Notes: a model not told the origin generated them from the letters alone. 64,000 bases of DNA from DATKMP01 sp963790045 (GCA_963790045.1 CAWBMS010000007.1:496001-560000); one strand, 5' to 3'. Positions 28,371 to 39,154 are shown, counted from the first letter of the stretch. Numbers and translations: made by a program.

Positions 28371-28397
28371 GTGGGGAAAAGTGGGGAAAATGGGTAA
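28371..28397 (+). promoter_or_regulatory. MraZ box upstream of the dcw cluster
   Basis: Three direct repeats TGGGG (28372), TGGGG (28382) and TGGGT (28391) are spaced 10 and 9 bases apart, matching the TGGGN repeats bound by MraZ in other bacteria. TTGACT at 28332 is a possible -35 element. The site lies 36 bases before the mraZ start, so MraZ probably represses its own operon. No gene is seen in the rest of 28118-28432. Confidence 0.8.
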
Positions 28398-28432
28398 ACC
28401 ACTTTTCCGAAGTATTTAGTACCACGTGTGAG

Positions 28433-28888
28433 ATGTTTATGTCGTCATTTAAAGGCAGATATACATATTCCGTTGATAACAAAGGGCGCGTTGCTCTTCC
28501 GGCAAAGCTACGAAAAAATTTAGCGTCAAGTGCTAAAGGAAAATTTGTTGTAACACGCGGATTCGAAAAATGTTTGTATGTCTATCCGCAAGATGAATGG
28601 AACAAGCTGGAGCAATTTGTGCGCGGCTTGTCGTTCCTCGATGCGCAGCATCGTTTTTATGCTCGTACATTATTTGAACGAGCCACCGATAGTGAGATCG
28701 ACAGTCAATCACGAGTGAGTATTCCACAAGAGTTGATAAAATTTGCAGGCATCGAGAATGAAGTGCTGATCCTTGGTGTGCTGGAACGTATCGAGTTGTG
28801 GAATCCAACAGTGTACGAGGAGTATCAAAAAAATCATCCAGATACGTACGAAACTGTTGCAGAACAAGTCTTCAAGTCTCAGCAATAA
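28433..28888 (+). CDS. mraZ: Transcriptional regulator MraZ
   Basis: MraZ is the DNA-binding regulator that heads dcw clusters. Two AbrB-like SpoVT halves are seen: SFKGRYTYSVDNKGRVALPA with KCLYVYPQDEW, and FERATDSEIDSQSRVSIP with LGVLERIELWNP. The protein is 151 aa. I choose the ATG at 28433, where the family's MSSFKGRY-type start is found. The frame stays open upstream to 28199 but has no homologous content and covers the MraZ box. rsmH follows eight bases later. Confidence 0.95.
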   Translation: MFMSSFKGRYTYSVDNKGRVALPAKLRKNLASSAKGKFVVTRGFEKCLYVYPQDEWNKLEQFVRGLSFLDAQHRFYARTLFERATDSEIDSQSRVSIPQELIKFAGIENEVLILGVLERIELWNPTVYEEYQKNHPDTYETVAEQVFKSQQ

Positions 28889-28896
28889 ATATTCTG

Positions 28897-29829
28897 ATGG
28901 AGACACGTTCATATCATACTCCCGTTTTATTGCAGGAGGTTCTTGCAATGTTATTGACAGACAAACACGGATACTATGTTGATGGTACACTCGGCGGCGG
29001 CGGACATGCAGAAGCGATTCTTGATTCATTGGAACCGCCGGGCCAACTTATCGGTATTGATGCAGATGATGATGCGATACGAACAGCATCCGAACGGTTA
29101 AAAAGATTCGGCACGCGCGCACACATGGAAAAAAATAATTTTAGCAACCTTCTCTCTGTTCTTTCTTCCTTCGGAATCGAATCTGTGCACGGCATCTTGC
29201 TCGATCTCGGCGTATCGTCATATCAATTGGATGAACCGAAAAAAGGATTCAGCTTCCGCGGGAATGATCGATTGGATATGCGGATGAATGGCGAACAAGC
29301 ATTCGATGCTCGGACAGTTATCAATACATACGATGAGCATCAGCTTGCCGATGTATTGTGGAAGTACGGCGAAGAACAGCAATCGCGGAAAATTGCGAAA
29401 GCCATTATACGTGCACGGAATGGAAAACCTGTTGAGGCAACCGGCGAATTGGCCTCAATCATTGAAAACACAGTGGGAGGGAAATTTTTGAATAAGACAT
29501 TGGCGAGAGTATTTCAGGCGATCCGTATTGAAGTCAACAATGAATTGGAAAGCTTAAGCATTGCACTCCGAGCGAGCATTGAGAGCTTATTGCCCGGTGG
29601 CCGGCTTGCGGTAATATCGTATCATTCGTTGGAAGATAGAATTGTAAAAGATACGTTCCGTGCAGCTTCTACGAATTCGATTCCATCTGGAAATAAATTG
29701 CAGCCAGATATTGCAATTCAGCCGATGATAAAAGTGTTGACGAAAAAGCCGATCATTGCATCGGAAGGCGAAGTAAACAATAATCCGCGGGCCCGCAGTG
29801 CAAAGATGCGTGTTGCGGAAAAATTATAG
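28897..29829 (+). CDS. rsmH: 16S rRNA (cytosine1402-N4)-methyltransferase
   Basis: RsmH (MraW) methylates C1402 of 16S rRNA in the decoding site. Family landmarks are HTPVLLQEVLAML near the start, SAM motif I DGTLGGGGHAEAIL, GIDADDDAI, LDLGVSSYQLDEPKKGFSF and ISYHSLEDRIVKD. The length is 310 aa. The ATG at 28897 opens METRSYHTPV, and a longer frame to 28798 only reads mraZ sequence out of frame. It lies between mraZ and ftsL in the usual order. Confidence 0.96.
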   Translation: METRSYHTPVLLQEVLAMLLTDKHGYYVDGTLGGGGHAEAILDSLEPPGQLIGIDADDDAIRTASERLKRFGTRAHMEKNNFSNLLSVLSSFGIESVHGILLDLGVSSYQLDEPKKGFSFRGNDRLDMRMNGEQAFDARTVINTYDEHQLADVLWKYGEEQQSRKIAKAIIRARNGKPVEATGELASIIENTVGGKFLNKTLARVFQAIRIEVNNELESLSIALRASIESLLPGGRLAVISYHSLEDRIVKDTFRAASTNSIPSGNKLQPDIAIQPMIKVLTKKPIIASEGEVNNNPRARSAKMRVAEKL

Positions 29830-29837
29830 CGACGAAC

Positions 29838-30362
29838 GTGGCAAAACAAGAACAAAATTTTGGTGAAATGTACGCTGAACGCGCAATGGCGGAACCGCAG
29901 GTATCGCCCATTTCCATCCCGCGTATTCGGGAAGCACGCGATATGGTGTATAGCGACATACCACAGATACAAACGGATTTTTCTGTTGAGAATACTCACG
30001 CTCCAGCTTCACCAAAAAATCGTAAAACGTCACGAAGAAAAATTTCTCCGTTCAATGTCATCGTTATCCTCTTTGGTGTTGCAGTGATCAGCGTGTTGTA
30101 CATCAGCAATATTCTTGCAGTCGGAAGATTGGTCATTCAAATCGATCAATTGCAAAAGCAACATCAACAAATGACAAACGATCAGGAATTGCTCAAAGCA
30201 CAAATCAATCGATTGTCAGCCCTTGATCGCGTGCAACAATTAGCGCAAGATCAATTGGGATTACGTTCGCCGAAACAAATTCCCATGTGGATTGCTGTTG
30301 ATCCCGAACGTACACAACAGATTGAGGAAATTGTTCAATCGCAAACGCACAAAAATCCATGA
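29838..30362 (+). CDS. ftsL: FtsL/DivIC-like septum protein
   Basis: A 174-aa bitopic membrane protein. A long polar N-terminus (about 75 aa) precedes one helix (VIVILFGVAVISVLYISNIL) and a leucine-rich coiled coil (QIDQLQKQHQQMTNDQELLK), ending EYAxx-like AQDQLGLRSPKQIPM. Size, topology and position between rsmH and ftsI identify FtsL, although its sequence is not well conserved. It pairs with FtsB/FtsQ in the divisome. The start is GTG at 29838, and the end overlaps ftsI by four bases (ATGA). Confidence 0.8.
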   Translation: MAKQEQNFGEMYAERAMAEPQVSPISIPRIREARDMVYSDIPQIQTDFSVENTHAPASPKNRKTSRRKISPFNVIVILFGVAVISVLYISNILAVGRLVIQIDQLQKQHQQMTNDQELLKAQINRLSALDRVQQLAQDQLGLRSPKQIPMWIAVDPERTQQIEEIVQSQTHKNP

Positions 30363-32551
30363 CAGAACAAACGACACAGCAAGTTGATGGACAGAATACA
30401 TGGAAACAATTCCGCGCAAGATATCTTGTCGTGATGTTCGTGTTCACTGCTGCGTTTACTGCTATCGGGTTTCGACTTGTAACGATTCAAGTGATTGAAG
30501 CTGCGAAATATCAGGCGCTGGCGCGAAAGCAATATGAACGAGCGTTTATTCTTCCGGCGGTTCGCGGCAATATGTATGATCGTAACGGAAACATTCTTGC
30601 ATCGAATACGATGTATGTTTCATTTGGTGCAGACCCGCATTTCGTCGGCAATAAAGCAGCTTTTGTTGCAGAAACATTTGCATCCGTATTTGGAAAACCG
30701 CAATTATACTATTTAGAAAAACTTCGCAACAAAAATGAAGAACAAGGATCCAAACATTTCGTGTGGTTAGAGCGCGGTGTGAAGCCGGAACTTGCAAAAC
30801 GGATCGATGATTCCAAACTTCAGGGCGTTGTGAAGTCGCCGGAACCGCGGCGTATTTATCATTACGATGATCTTGCCGGCTGTTTGATTGGTTTCACCGA
30901 TATTGACAATAAAGGTATTTCCGGTATTGAATTGCAATGCGACAATGTTTTAAAAGGCATGAGCGGTTCTGTTGTCATGCAGCAAGATGGACTTGGCCGT
31001 GTGCGCCCGTCGGCAGATTATCCGCGGCGTGAACCCACAAACGGTAGCAATGTTCACCTCACCATCGATGTAACGTATCAAGCAATTGTCGATGAAGAAT
31101 TGAAACGCGGTGTGGAAGCCAACAAAGCGGACGGCGGTCTTGCCGTGATGTTGAATCCGAAAACCGGCGAAGTGTTAGCAATGTCCACGTATCCGGGAAT
31201 TGATCCGAACAACACCAGCAAAATTGATTTAGCAGCGGCGCGTAATCGTGTTGTGAGCGATTTGTTCGAACCCGGCTCCGTTTTCAAAATTGTCACAGCA
31301 ACAGCAGCGTACGAACAGCATCTTGTGACACCGGAAACGCGCATCAACGCAGAACATGGAAAAATGAAAGTGCTGCTTGGCGGATCGAAGTTCCGCATTA
31401 TCAGCGATACGCATGAATATGATTGGTTGACCTTCCAGCAAGGCATCGAACTTTCCAGCAATATCGTGCTTGCAAAAGTCGGGAAAATTGTCGGTGGGGA
31501 AACATTGTATCGATATGCACGCGATTTTGGATTTGGAATGTTCACGGGCATCGATTTACCTGGTGAAGTGCGCGGCGTCATTAAGAAACCTGGCAATCCG
31601 ACATGGTCAGGCACAACATTGCAAACTATGTCGTACGGTTATGAAGTCGGCGTGACGCCGCTGCAAATTGCATGTGCCTATGCAGCAATTGCAAACCATG
31701 GCGAATTGATGAAGCCGTTCATCATTTCATCCGTTCAAGATGGAAACGGAACGATGCTCTATGAACAAAAACCACAAATCATTCGTCGTGTCGCATCACA
31801 GCAAACCATCGATTTGCTTACGGCAGCATTTGAAGGAGTCATTGAACGCGGAACGGGAAAAAGTGTCCGCATCGATGGTGTCCGCATTGCCGGTAAAACC
31901 GGAACATCGCGCAAGTATGCAGAAGGACAATATACGGCAAATAGTTACACCGCATCGTTTGTTGGATATTTCCCGATCGATGATCCGCAAATCGTTTGTT
32001 TGGTGATGATGGATAATCCGCGCGCAAATAGTTATTACGGCGGCAGCACAAGCGGTCCCGTGTTTCATGCAATCGCACAGCGCATCATTACAACATCGTA
32101 TAAATTTTCGCGTACTGCGGTGGCACAGAATCAAAATCAAAATCAAAACGGCAGCATCACTGTTCCCGATGTGCGGATGTTGCAACCCACGTTGGCAAAA
32201 CGCATTCTGGAAGGATGCGGATTAAATGCACAAACGTTCGGATCGGGAACGATCGTTCTCCGTCAATCTCCCGAACCCGGGAAACAAGCAGAGAAGAATG
32301 AATCGATTACTCTGATTTTAAATAGTGATTCAACAGCGGCCACCAATGGAACGATTACGGTGCCGGATGTACGCGGTATGAGCGTTCGCCGTGCGATGAA
32401 TAGATTGGTGATCGATGATTTTGGAGTGAAGCTGCAAGGAAACGGTATTGTAGCATCGCAACTCCCCGCGCCGGGCGAACACGTACGTCTCGGTTCTGAA
32501 ATCCTATTGCATTGCGAACCCCGCGGATTGGCATCAACAGTATTATATTGA
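30359..32551 (+). CDS. ftsI: Septal penicillin-binding protein (FtsI-type) with PASTA domains
   Basis: The septal transpeptidase (class B PBP, 730 aa). One membrane helix (residues about 20-40) and the dimerisation domain (VRGNMYDRNGNILAS) precede the catalytic domain, which has SVFK in FEPGSVFKIV, SSN in ELSSNIVLAK and KTGT in AGKTGTSRKY. Two C-terminal PASTA domains begin TVPDVRMLQPTLAK and ITVPDVRGMSVRRA. PASTA-bearing FtsI is known in Chlorobi/Bacteroidetes and Gram-positives and may sense wall structure. A run of Gln-Asn repeats (QNQNQNQN) links the domains. The gene is intact. Confidence 0.94.
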   Translation: MTEQTTQQVDGQNTWKQFRARYLVVMFVFTAAFTAIGFRLVTIQVIEAAKYQALARKQYERAFILPAVRGNMYDRNGNILASNTMYVSFGADPHFVGNKAAFVAETFASVFGKPQLYYLEKLRNKNEEQGSKHFVWLERGVKPELAKRIDDSKLQGVVKSPEPRRIYHYDDLAGCLIGFTDIDNKGISGIELQCDNVLKGMSGSVVMQQDGLGRVRPSADYPRREPTNGSNVHLTIDVTYQAIVDEELKRGVEANKADGGLAVMLNPKTGEVLAMSTYPGIDPNNTSKIDLAAARNRVVSDLFEPGSVFKIVTATAAYEQHLVTPETRINAEHGKMKVLLGGSKFRIISDTHEYDWLTFQQGIELSSNIVLAKVGKIVGGETLYRYARDFGFGMFTGIDLPGEVRGVIKKPGNPTWSGTTLQTMSYGYEVGVTPLQIACAYAAIANHGELMKPFIISSVQDGNGTMLYEQKPQIIRRVASQQTIDLLTAAFEGVIERGTGKSVRIDGVRIAGKTGTSRKYAEGQYTANSYTASFVGYFPIDDPQIVCLVMMDNPRANSYYGGSTSGPVFHAIAQRIITTSYKFSRTAVAQNQNQNQNGSITVPDVRMLQPTLAKRILEGCGLNAQTFGSGTIVLRQSPEPGKQAEKNESITLILNSDSTAATNGTITVPDVRGMSVRRAMNRLVIDDFGVKLQGNGIVASQLPAPGEHVRLGSEILLHCEPRGLASTVLY

Positions 32552-32553
32552 AT

Positions 32554-34057
32554 ATGAAACTTGCACAATTATTAGAAAATGTTACGGTTACAAAATTATT
32601 TCAAACGATGTTCGGCCAGATGGCAGTAACACATGACGTGGAAATACAATCAGTGCAATACGATTCGCGCAAGATTCAACGCGGCGATTGTTTTGTTGCG
32701 ATCAAAGGAACGGCAAGCGATGGCCACAGGTTTGTGCAAAACGCCATCAGTCAAGGTGCAAAAGCGGTTGTAATTCAAGATGAATCTGTTCTGCCCGATC
32801 CGTTGTGTATGCACACCGGCGTGATAAAAATTGTCGTGCCCGATACGCGCAAAGCACTTGCAATGATGGCGGCAAACCAATACGATCATCCATCGCGGAA
32901 ACTCAAATTGGTTGGTGTTACCGGTACCAACGGAAAAACAACGACCACGCATTTAATTAAATCGATTCTGGAAGCAGCCGGAGAAAAAGTTGGATTGATC
33001 GGTACGATCGAATATAAAATCAGCGATAAAATTATTCCTGCTACACACACAACTCCAGAATCGCTGGAATTGAATGAATTGTTTTCTACGATGGTGCATG
33101 AAAACTGTACAGTCGGTGTCGATGGAAGTATCTTCCCATTCGCTGGATCAATCGCGCGTGCTCGGCTTGGATTTTAATGTTGCAGTATTCAGTAATCTTA
33201 CGCAGGATCATTTGGATTACCACAAAACGATGGATGAATATTTTAAAGCGAAGAAAATCCTTTTTGATTCTCTTTCTCCATCGGATATCGCAGTGATTAA
33301 TAAAGATGATGTGTGGGGTGAAAAACTACTTTCGCTTATTTCTCATGTCAAAATAATTTCCTACAGCGCCTCCGATCCCGCCACAGTCTGGGCAAAAGAA
33401 GTGCGGCTTGGCATCGATGGAACGATGCTTCTTGTCAATGATGAAGGTGAAGAGTTCGAACTCAAGACACCGCTCATTGGTCGATTTAATGCATACAACG
33501 TTATTGCGGCGTATTGTGCGGGAAAAGCGCTGGGAATACCGCGTGAAATTATTTTGCGTGGAATTGAAAACGTTAAAAATGTACGCGGGCGTTTTGAACG
33601 CATCGCTTCACCTGCGGGATGGACAGCGATCGTGGATTATGCACACACGCCGGATGCTTTGGAAAATTGTTTGAATACCATTCATGATATTCTTCCAAAA
33701 GAATTCCATGGGAAAATTATTACCGTGTTCGGTGCCGGCGGTGATCGCGATAAAACGAAACGTCCGTTGATGGGAAAAATTGCTGGCGATCTGAGCGACA
33801 TCGCCATCGTAACATCGGATAATCCGCGGACAGAAAATCCGGAACAAATTCTTGATGACGTGATGCGTGGAATTACTCGCCATGCCAGTGTGGTGCGAGA
33901 ACCGGACAGGAGAATTGCTATCGAACGCGCTGTGAGAGCGGCAAAGAGCGGCGATGTGATTCTTATTGCCGGAAAAGGGCATGAAGATTATCAGATTATT
34001 GGTAAAGAGAAAAAACATTTTAGCGATCGTGAAGTGGTCGAAAAACTTTTATCGTGA
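32554..34057 (+). CDS. murE: UDP-MurNAc-tripeptide synthetase MurE; one frameshift
   Basis: MurE adds the third residue of the stem peptide. The N-terminal domain has VQYDSRKIQRGDCFVAIKG, the ATP loop is GVTGTNGKTTTTHLI, and the C-terminal domain has VVDYAHTPDALEN. The motif SDNPRTENP is the DNPR signature for meso-diaminopimelate addition. A G inserted at 33121 breaks the frame after ENCTVGV; removing it gives MEVSSHSLDQSRVLGL and about 500 aa. The end overlaps murF by four bases (GTGA). Confidence 0.93.
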
Positions 34058-35466
34058 AGCTGACAAAAACAGACATATTGAAAATTCCGCATGCACAAGC
34101 ATTGGGTTTTGACGGCGTTAAAACATTCTCCATCCGTGGTATATCAATAGACTCTCGCTCTATTCATACAGGAGAAATGTTCGTTGCGATTCGCGGCGAA
34201 CAATTTGACGGACATAATTTTATTTCGAAAGCAGTTGAAGGCGGCGCCGCAGCAATCATTGTGAATCGACACTGGGCGGAAAACAACGCAGCGATGATGG
34301 TGAGCATTACGATTCCGCGAATCGTTGTTGAAGATACGACGCGTGCGTTGGGAGCGCTTGCCAATGTGTATCGTAAAAAATTTGACATACCGATTCTTGT
34401 GGTCGGCGGTTCGAATGGAAAAACCACAACCAAAGAAATGATTCGTCTGGTGTTGAGTACGAAATATTCTGTCTTATGCACAGAAGGTAATCTCAATAAT
34501 CAGATTGGCGTGCCGGAAACGTTGTTTCGCTTAGAGAAAAAACATGAGATAGCGGTCATCGAAATTGGTACCAACCATCCCGGAGAAATTGAATATCTTT
34601 GTTCTCTTATTGAACCAACACATGGCATTCTGACGAACATCGGGCATGAACATTTAGAATTTTTTGGTTCGCTCGATGGTGTCGCAAAAGCCGAAACAGA
34701 AATGTTTACATGGCTGGCAGCGCATCATGGAGTTGTCTTTGTGAACGGAGACGATGCCTATCTATCGGCGGCATCGAAAAAAATAAAGAAACGAATTCTT
34801 TATGGATTTTCTGTGCGAGGCGCAGCTGTGAAAGCTTCTTCTCTATTATTCAATGATGTCGGCTGTGCGACATTTCAAATAAAGTCTAAAGGATCCCGTG
34901 TAATAAAAATTTCCGTCGGTGTACCGGGTGAACATAACGCAAAAAATGCTCTTGCCGCAGCAACGGTTGGTATGCATTTCAAAGTGGCGCCGGAGAATAT
35001 TCAGCATGCGCTGAAAACATTTCAGGCGGCAACCAAGCGCATGCAGATTCTACGCGTCGGTGATATTACCATTATCAACGATACGTATAATTCCAATCCT
35101 GATTCTGTTTTGGTTGCGCTGAAAACACTGAAGTCGCTTCATGTGGCGGGCAGGCGCATTGCGGTTCTTGGCGATATGCTGGAACTTGGCGCATCTGCTG
35201 AAGCGCTTCACAAACAAATTGGAAAAGCAGCGGCAGGATGCCGAGTTGATATTTTATTGACGTATGGAAAACTTTCTCATGCAACGTACGAGGCGGCGAC
35301 AACGCCAACCAAATCGCACTTTGAATTAAAACCGGTGCTGATAAAATTTTTAACGGAGATCGTTGCTGCCGGCGATGTTGTGCTGATTAAAGGTTCACGC
35401 GGAATGAAAATGGAAGAAGTGGTTGCTGCATTGAATGACCATGGAACGCAGAAAGCGATAGCGTAA
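34054..35466 (+). CDS. murF: UDP-MurNAc-tripeptide:D-Ala-D-Ala ligase
   Basis: MurF completes the UDP-MurNAc-pentapeptide. GEMFVAIRGEQFDGHNFISK marks the N-terminal domain and VVGGSNGKTTTKEMIR is the ATP loop. EIGTNHPGEIEYL and NDTYNSNPDSVLVAL are characteristic of MurF, and AVLGDMLELG lies in the C-terminal domain. The protein is 470 aa and intact. It starts at GTG 34054 within the murE stop and lies two bases before mraY. Confidence 0.96.
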   Translation: MKLTKTDILKIPHAQALGFDGVKTFSIRGISIDSRSIHTGEMFVAIRGEQFDGHNFISKAVEGGAAAIIVNRHWAENNAAMMVSITIPRIVVEDTTRALGALANVYRKKFDIPILVVGGSNGKTTTKEMIRLVLSTKYSVLCTEGNLNNQIGVPETLFRLEKKHEIAVIEIGTNHPGEIEYLCSLIEPTHGILTNIGHEHLEFFGSLDGVAKAETEMFTWLAAHHGVVFVNGDDAYLSAASKKIKKRILYGFSVRGAAVKASSLLFNDVGCATFQIKSKGSRVIKISVGVPGEHNAKNALAAATVGMHFKVAPENIQHALKTFQAATKRMQILRVGDITIINDTYNSNPDSVLVALKTLKSLHVAGRRIAVLGDMLELGASAEALHKQIGKAAAGCRVDILLTYGKLSHATYEAATTPTKSHFELKPVLIKFLTEIVAAGDVVLIKGSRGMKMEEVVAALNDHGTQKAIA

Positions 35467-35467
35467 A

Positions 35468-36593
35468 ATGTTATACTATTTATTCGCTTATCTTCATAAA
35501 GTGTACAATATTCCTGGGTTTGGCATCTTCCGGTATATTACATTTCGTGCCGGCGCTGCCGCTATTACCGCATTGATTATCGCGTTTTGGCTTGGTCCAA
35601 AAATCATCAACAAGTTGCGCGAATTGCAAATAGGGGAAGCGGCAAAGTTGGAAGCGCCGAAAAGCCATCTTTCCAAAGCCGGTACACCGACGATGGGCGG
35701 ATTGATTGTACTTCTCTGCCATCATTATTCCCGCATTGTTGTGGACGGATTTGAAGAATGTGTACATCCAGCTTATTCTCTTTACAACCATAGCTCTCGG
35801 CGCAGTTGGATTTTTAGACGATTACTTGAAAGTGATCAAGAAAAAGCCGAAAGGGTTGATCGGACGATATAAAATTGTCGGACAGGTTCTCGTTGGATTA
35901 ATTGTCGGCGGTGTGATATATTTTCATCCACAATGGATCGATTCAAGTTTAGTGCACTTAAAATCTAGCACGACGGTTCCTTTTTATAAATATATGGAAT
36001 TCGATTTCGGTGTACTGTATATTCCCGTCGTTGTGTTTGTGATTACCGCAACATCGAACGCTGTGAATCTTACAGATGGATTAGATGGACTTGCGATTGG
36101 AACGGTCGGCATTGTTAGCATCACGCTTGCGATTATGACATACATTTCCGGCCATGCCATCTGGAGCCAGTATCTCACGATTCCGTACTTGCGCGGCAAC
36201 GGTGAACTGGCAATATTTTGTTCCGCAATCACCGGCGCATCGCTGGGATTTTTGTGGTTTAATTCATATCCGGCGCAAGTATTTATGGGTGATACCGGAT
36301 CACTTGCACTCGGCGGCATCATCGGTGCAGTATGCGTGTTGATGAAAAAAGAATTATTGCTCCCGACGCTCGGCGGCGTGTTTTTAATGGAAACAGTTTC
36401 GGTGATTATCCAGCGTGTTTATTTTAAGTACACAAAAAAGCGTTACGGCGAAGGCAGGCGTGTTTTCAAAATGGCGCCCATCCATCATCATTTTGAATTA
36501 CTCGGCTGGCCCGAACCAAAAATTGTCACGCGATTTTATATCATTGCTTTGTTATTAATGATTTTAAGTCTCGCAACATTCAAAGTTCGTTAG
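35468..36593 (+). CDS. mraY: Phospho-MurNAc-pentapeptide transferase MraY; one frameshift
   Basis: MraY makes lipid I by moving phospho-MurNAc-pentapeptide to undecaprenyl phosphate in the inner membrane. Ten helices are expected. Visible motifs are KAGTPTMGGLI, FLDDYLKV with the catalytic Asp pair, NLTDGLDGLAIG, FMGDTGSLALGG and the HHHFE-type APIHHHFELLGW. A +1 slip near 35708 breaks the frame within MGGLI; reading on as YFSAIIIPALLW gives about 374 aa. Every key motif survives, so the gene is presumably functional. Confidence 0.93.
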
Positions 36594-36599
36594 AAGTAT

Positions 36600-37955
36600 A
36601 TGGATATTTCACAACTTCAACATAAAAAAGTCTCAGTGATCGGTGCAGCACGCAGCGGTATTGCGGCGGCAGCGTTGCTCAAAGCACACGGCGCAACTGT
36701 GCTGGTGAGTGATGCCGCTCCGGCAGAAAAGATCTCAGAACAGATTGCACTGCTCAAGGCAGGACAAATAGAATTTGAAGTGGGCAATCACTCCGCCAAA
36801 GTATTTAATTGTGATTTGATAGTGCTTAGTCCCGGTGTTCCGAGTTCTGCGCCGGTTGTACAAGAAGCGCTCAAGCGGAACATCAACATTGTCAGTGAAT
36901 TGGAAGTCGGAAGCTGGTTCTGTCAAGCGCCGATCGTTGCGATCACCGGCAGTAACGGCAAAACGACAACGACCACATTGCTCGGTGAAATATTGAAAGA
37001 CGCACAGAGGCATTGTGTGACAGCGGGAAATATCGGAACGGCATTTTCTTCCGTGGTAGAACAATTATCTGTCGATCATATCGCCGTGGTAGAGGTAAGC
37101 AGTTTTCAATTAGATCATATCGATTCGTTCCGTCCGAAAATATCAATCCTGCTCAACATCACACCGGATCACATGGACCGGTACAATCACTCGATGGAAA
37201 AATATTCTGCCTCGAAAGCACGTATTTTTGAAAACCAACGTGAAGATGATATTCTCATTTACAATGCCGACGATGAGTGGACATTAAAGGTCGTTGAACA
37301 TGCGCGTTGCAAAAAAATTGGTTTTGGCATTTCGAAATATACAAATCGATGTGCATGGATTGAGCAAGGCATTTTTACCACACGGTTGAATAATTCGGTC
37401 GTTGCCATCATTCCAACGGCAGAAATATTTATCAAAGGCATACACAACGTGTATAACGCGATGGCCGCAACACTGGCAGCGCAGGTGTTGGGTGTTGATC
37501 CGGTTTCGATCCAACATACGCTCAAAACCTTTCAGGGCGTTGAACATCGCCTTGAATTCGTGCGCGCATTGGAAGGCGTAAAATATTACAACGATTCCAA
37601 AGGAACGAACGTGGATTCTGTTTGGTACACACTGCAGGCATTTGATGAACCGATTGTGTTGCTGCTCGGCGGCAGAGACAAAGGGAACGATTATTCGCGA
37701 TTGCATGATTTTGTCACGCGGCAAGTGAAGGCAATTGTGGCCATCGGTGAATCTGCGGATACGGTAGAACAAGCGTTCCGCGGAATGACCGTTGTAACAA
37801 AAGCGGCTTCGATGAAAGAAGCTGTCTCGCGTGCAAAATTTTTGTCACAGCCGGGCGATGTTGTCCTGCTGTCACCTGCATGTTCATCATTCGATTGGTT
37901 CGATAATTACGAACACCGCGGAAAAGTATTTAAAGAATTGGTGCACGAGTTATAA
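36600..37955 (+). CDS. murD: UDP-MurNAc-L-alanine:D-glutamate ligase
   Basis: MurD adds D-glutamate to UDP-MurNAc-L-Ala. VIGAARSGIAAAALL is the N-terminal nucleotide-like fold and VAITGSNGKTTTTTLLGEIL the ATP loop. EVSSFQLDHIDSFRPKISIL and NITPDHMDRY form the central domain, and YYNDSKGTNVDSV, LLGGRDKG and LSPACSSFDWF lie in the C-terminal part. The protein is 451 aa and complete. It sits one base before ftsW. Confidence 0.97.
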   Translation: MDISQLQHKKVSVIGAARSGIAAAALLKAHGATVLVSDAAPAEKISEQIALLKAGQIEFEVGNHSAKVFNCDLIVLSPGVPSSAPVVQEALKRNINIVSELEVGSWFCQAPIVAITGSNGKTTTTTLLGEILKDAQRHCVTAGNIGTAFSSVVEQLSVDHIAVVEVSSFQLDHIDSFRPKISILLNITPDHMDRYNHSMEKYSASKARIFENQREDDILIYNADDEWTLKVVEHARCKKIGFGISKYTNRCAWIEQGIFTTRLNNSVVAIIPTAEIFIKGIHNVYNAMAATLAAQVLGVDPVSIQHTLKTFQGVEHRLEFVRALEGVKYYNDSKGTNVDSVWYTLQAFDEPIVLLLGGRDKGNDYSRLHDFVTRQVKAIVAIGESADTVEQAFRGMTVVTKAASMKEAVSRAKFLSQPGDVVLLSPACSSFDWFDNYEHRGKVFKELVHEL

Positions 37956-37956
37956 A

Positions 37957-39154
37957 ATGCTGCGTATTCAACGTAATCATATTGACATCTGGTTGTTGAT
38001 CGTTATACTGGGATTGATGGTGATCAGCGTCGGCGTGGTGTACAGCGCCTCAGCAGAATGGTCGATGCTGAAACGGAACGGATCGGAAAGTCATTATCTC
38101 GATTTGCATGCGATCAAAATATTACTCAGTATTGCGGCGCTCTTTGTGGGGATCAGTATTCCGTACAGTGTCTATAAAAAACTGACGAAGCCGGCGCTTA
38201 TCGTTGCCATTATATTTTTATTTGTTACGTTTGTGCTTGGCGGCGAAGCGAAAGGCGCCACGCGCTGGTTGCGTTTCGGCGGCCTCGGATTTCAACCGTC
38301 AGAACTTGCAAAATTTGTTCTGCTGTTTCATATCAGCGTATTGCTGGCAACCAAAGGAGAACAAGTGCGCGATTGGAAAACTGGATTTCGGCCTATGCTC
38401 ATTTGGATCGGATTGATTACCGCATTGGTTCTTGCGCAACCCAATTTAAGTACCGGTATGATGATCTTTGCGTTGTCACTTATCCTGTTGTTTGTTGGAA
38501 GAGTAAAACTCTCGCATTTGTTTTTATTGTTGGTTGCTTCTGCCGTGTTATTCGCTATCTACATCGCGTTTATGGCGTATGTGTTAAAACGTCCATATCA
38601 ATTGGAACGCATTCAACATTTTATTGGCCAAGATGCTTCGGGCAAGAAAAATTATCAGCTCGTTCAAGGCATCATTGCTTTTGGTAACGGTGGATTGTTC
38701 GGTGTTGGGCCGGGAGAAAGCCGTCAACGTGATTTATTTTTGCCGGAATCGTATAACGATTTTATTTATTCGATTGTCGGCGAGGAGTACGGATTGATCG
38801 GCACGATTGCAGTACTGGCGGCGTTTGCATTTATCATGTTACGCGGCTATCGTATTGCGAAACATGCCAATGATGAATTCGGAAGATATTTTGCGATTGC
38901 CATCACCAGGTACGATTACACTGTATGCATTAGTGAACGCAAGCGTGGCGTTAGGACTTCTTCCGACAACCGGCTTGCCGATGCCGTTCATCAGTTACGG
39001 CGGTACATCGCTGCTGTTTTCTGCGTTTGCTGTGGGCGTGTTATTGAATGTGTCGTCGTACACGGATTTATTTCCACGCACAACGAAAGTTGCTGTACCG
39101 GCTGAAGAAGCGCAATCGCTTTCACCGGAAAGCGGCCTTGGAAAAGTTTATTAG
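37957..39154 (+). CDS. ftsW: Septal SEDS glycosyltransferase FtsW; one frameshift
   Basis: FtsW polymerises lipid II at the septum with FtsI. LIVILGLMVISVGVVYSASA starts the first helix. FGGLGFQPSELAKFVLLFH, VLAQPNLSTGM, YNDFIYSIVGEEYGLIG and PFISYGGTSLL are SEDS motifs. An A inserted near 38908 breaks AIAIT; removing it gives GTITLYALVNASVALGLLPT and a protein of about 398 aa. The ATG at 37957 is one base after the murD stop; the longer upstream frame runs antisense-like through murD and is rejected. Confidence 0.93.

Noticed and set aside
28199..28432. N-terminal extension of MraZ
   Set aside because: The open frame upstream covers the MraZ box and adds about 78 residues absent from the family.
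37831..37956. Upstream extension of FtsW
   Set aside because: It reads murD sequence out of frame; the ATG at 37957 follows the murD stop by one base and begins the expected first helix.
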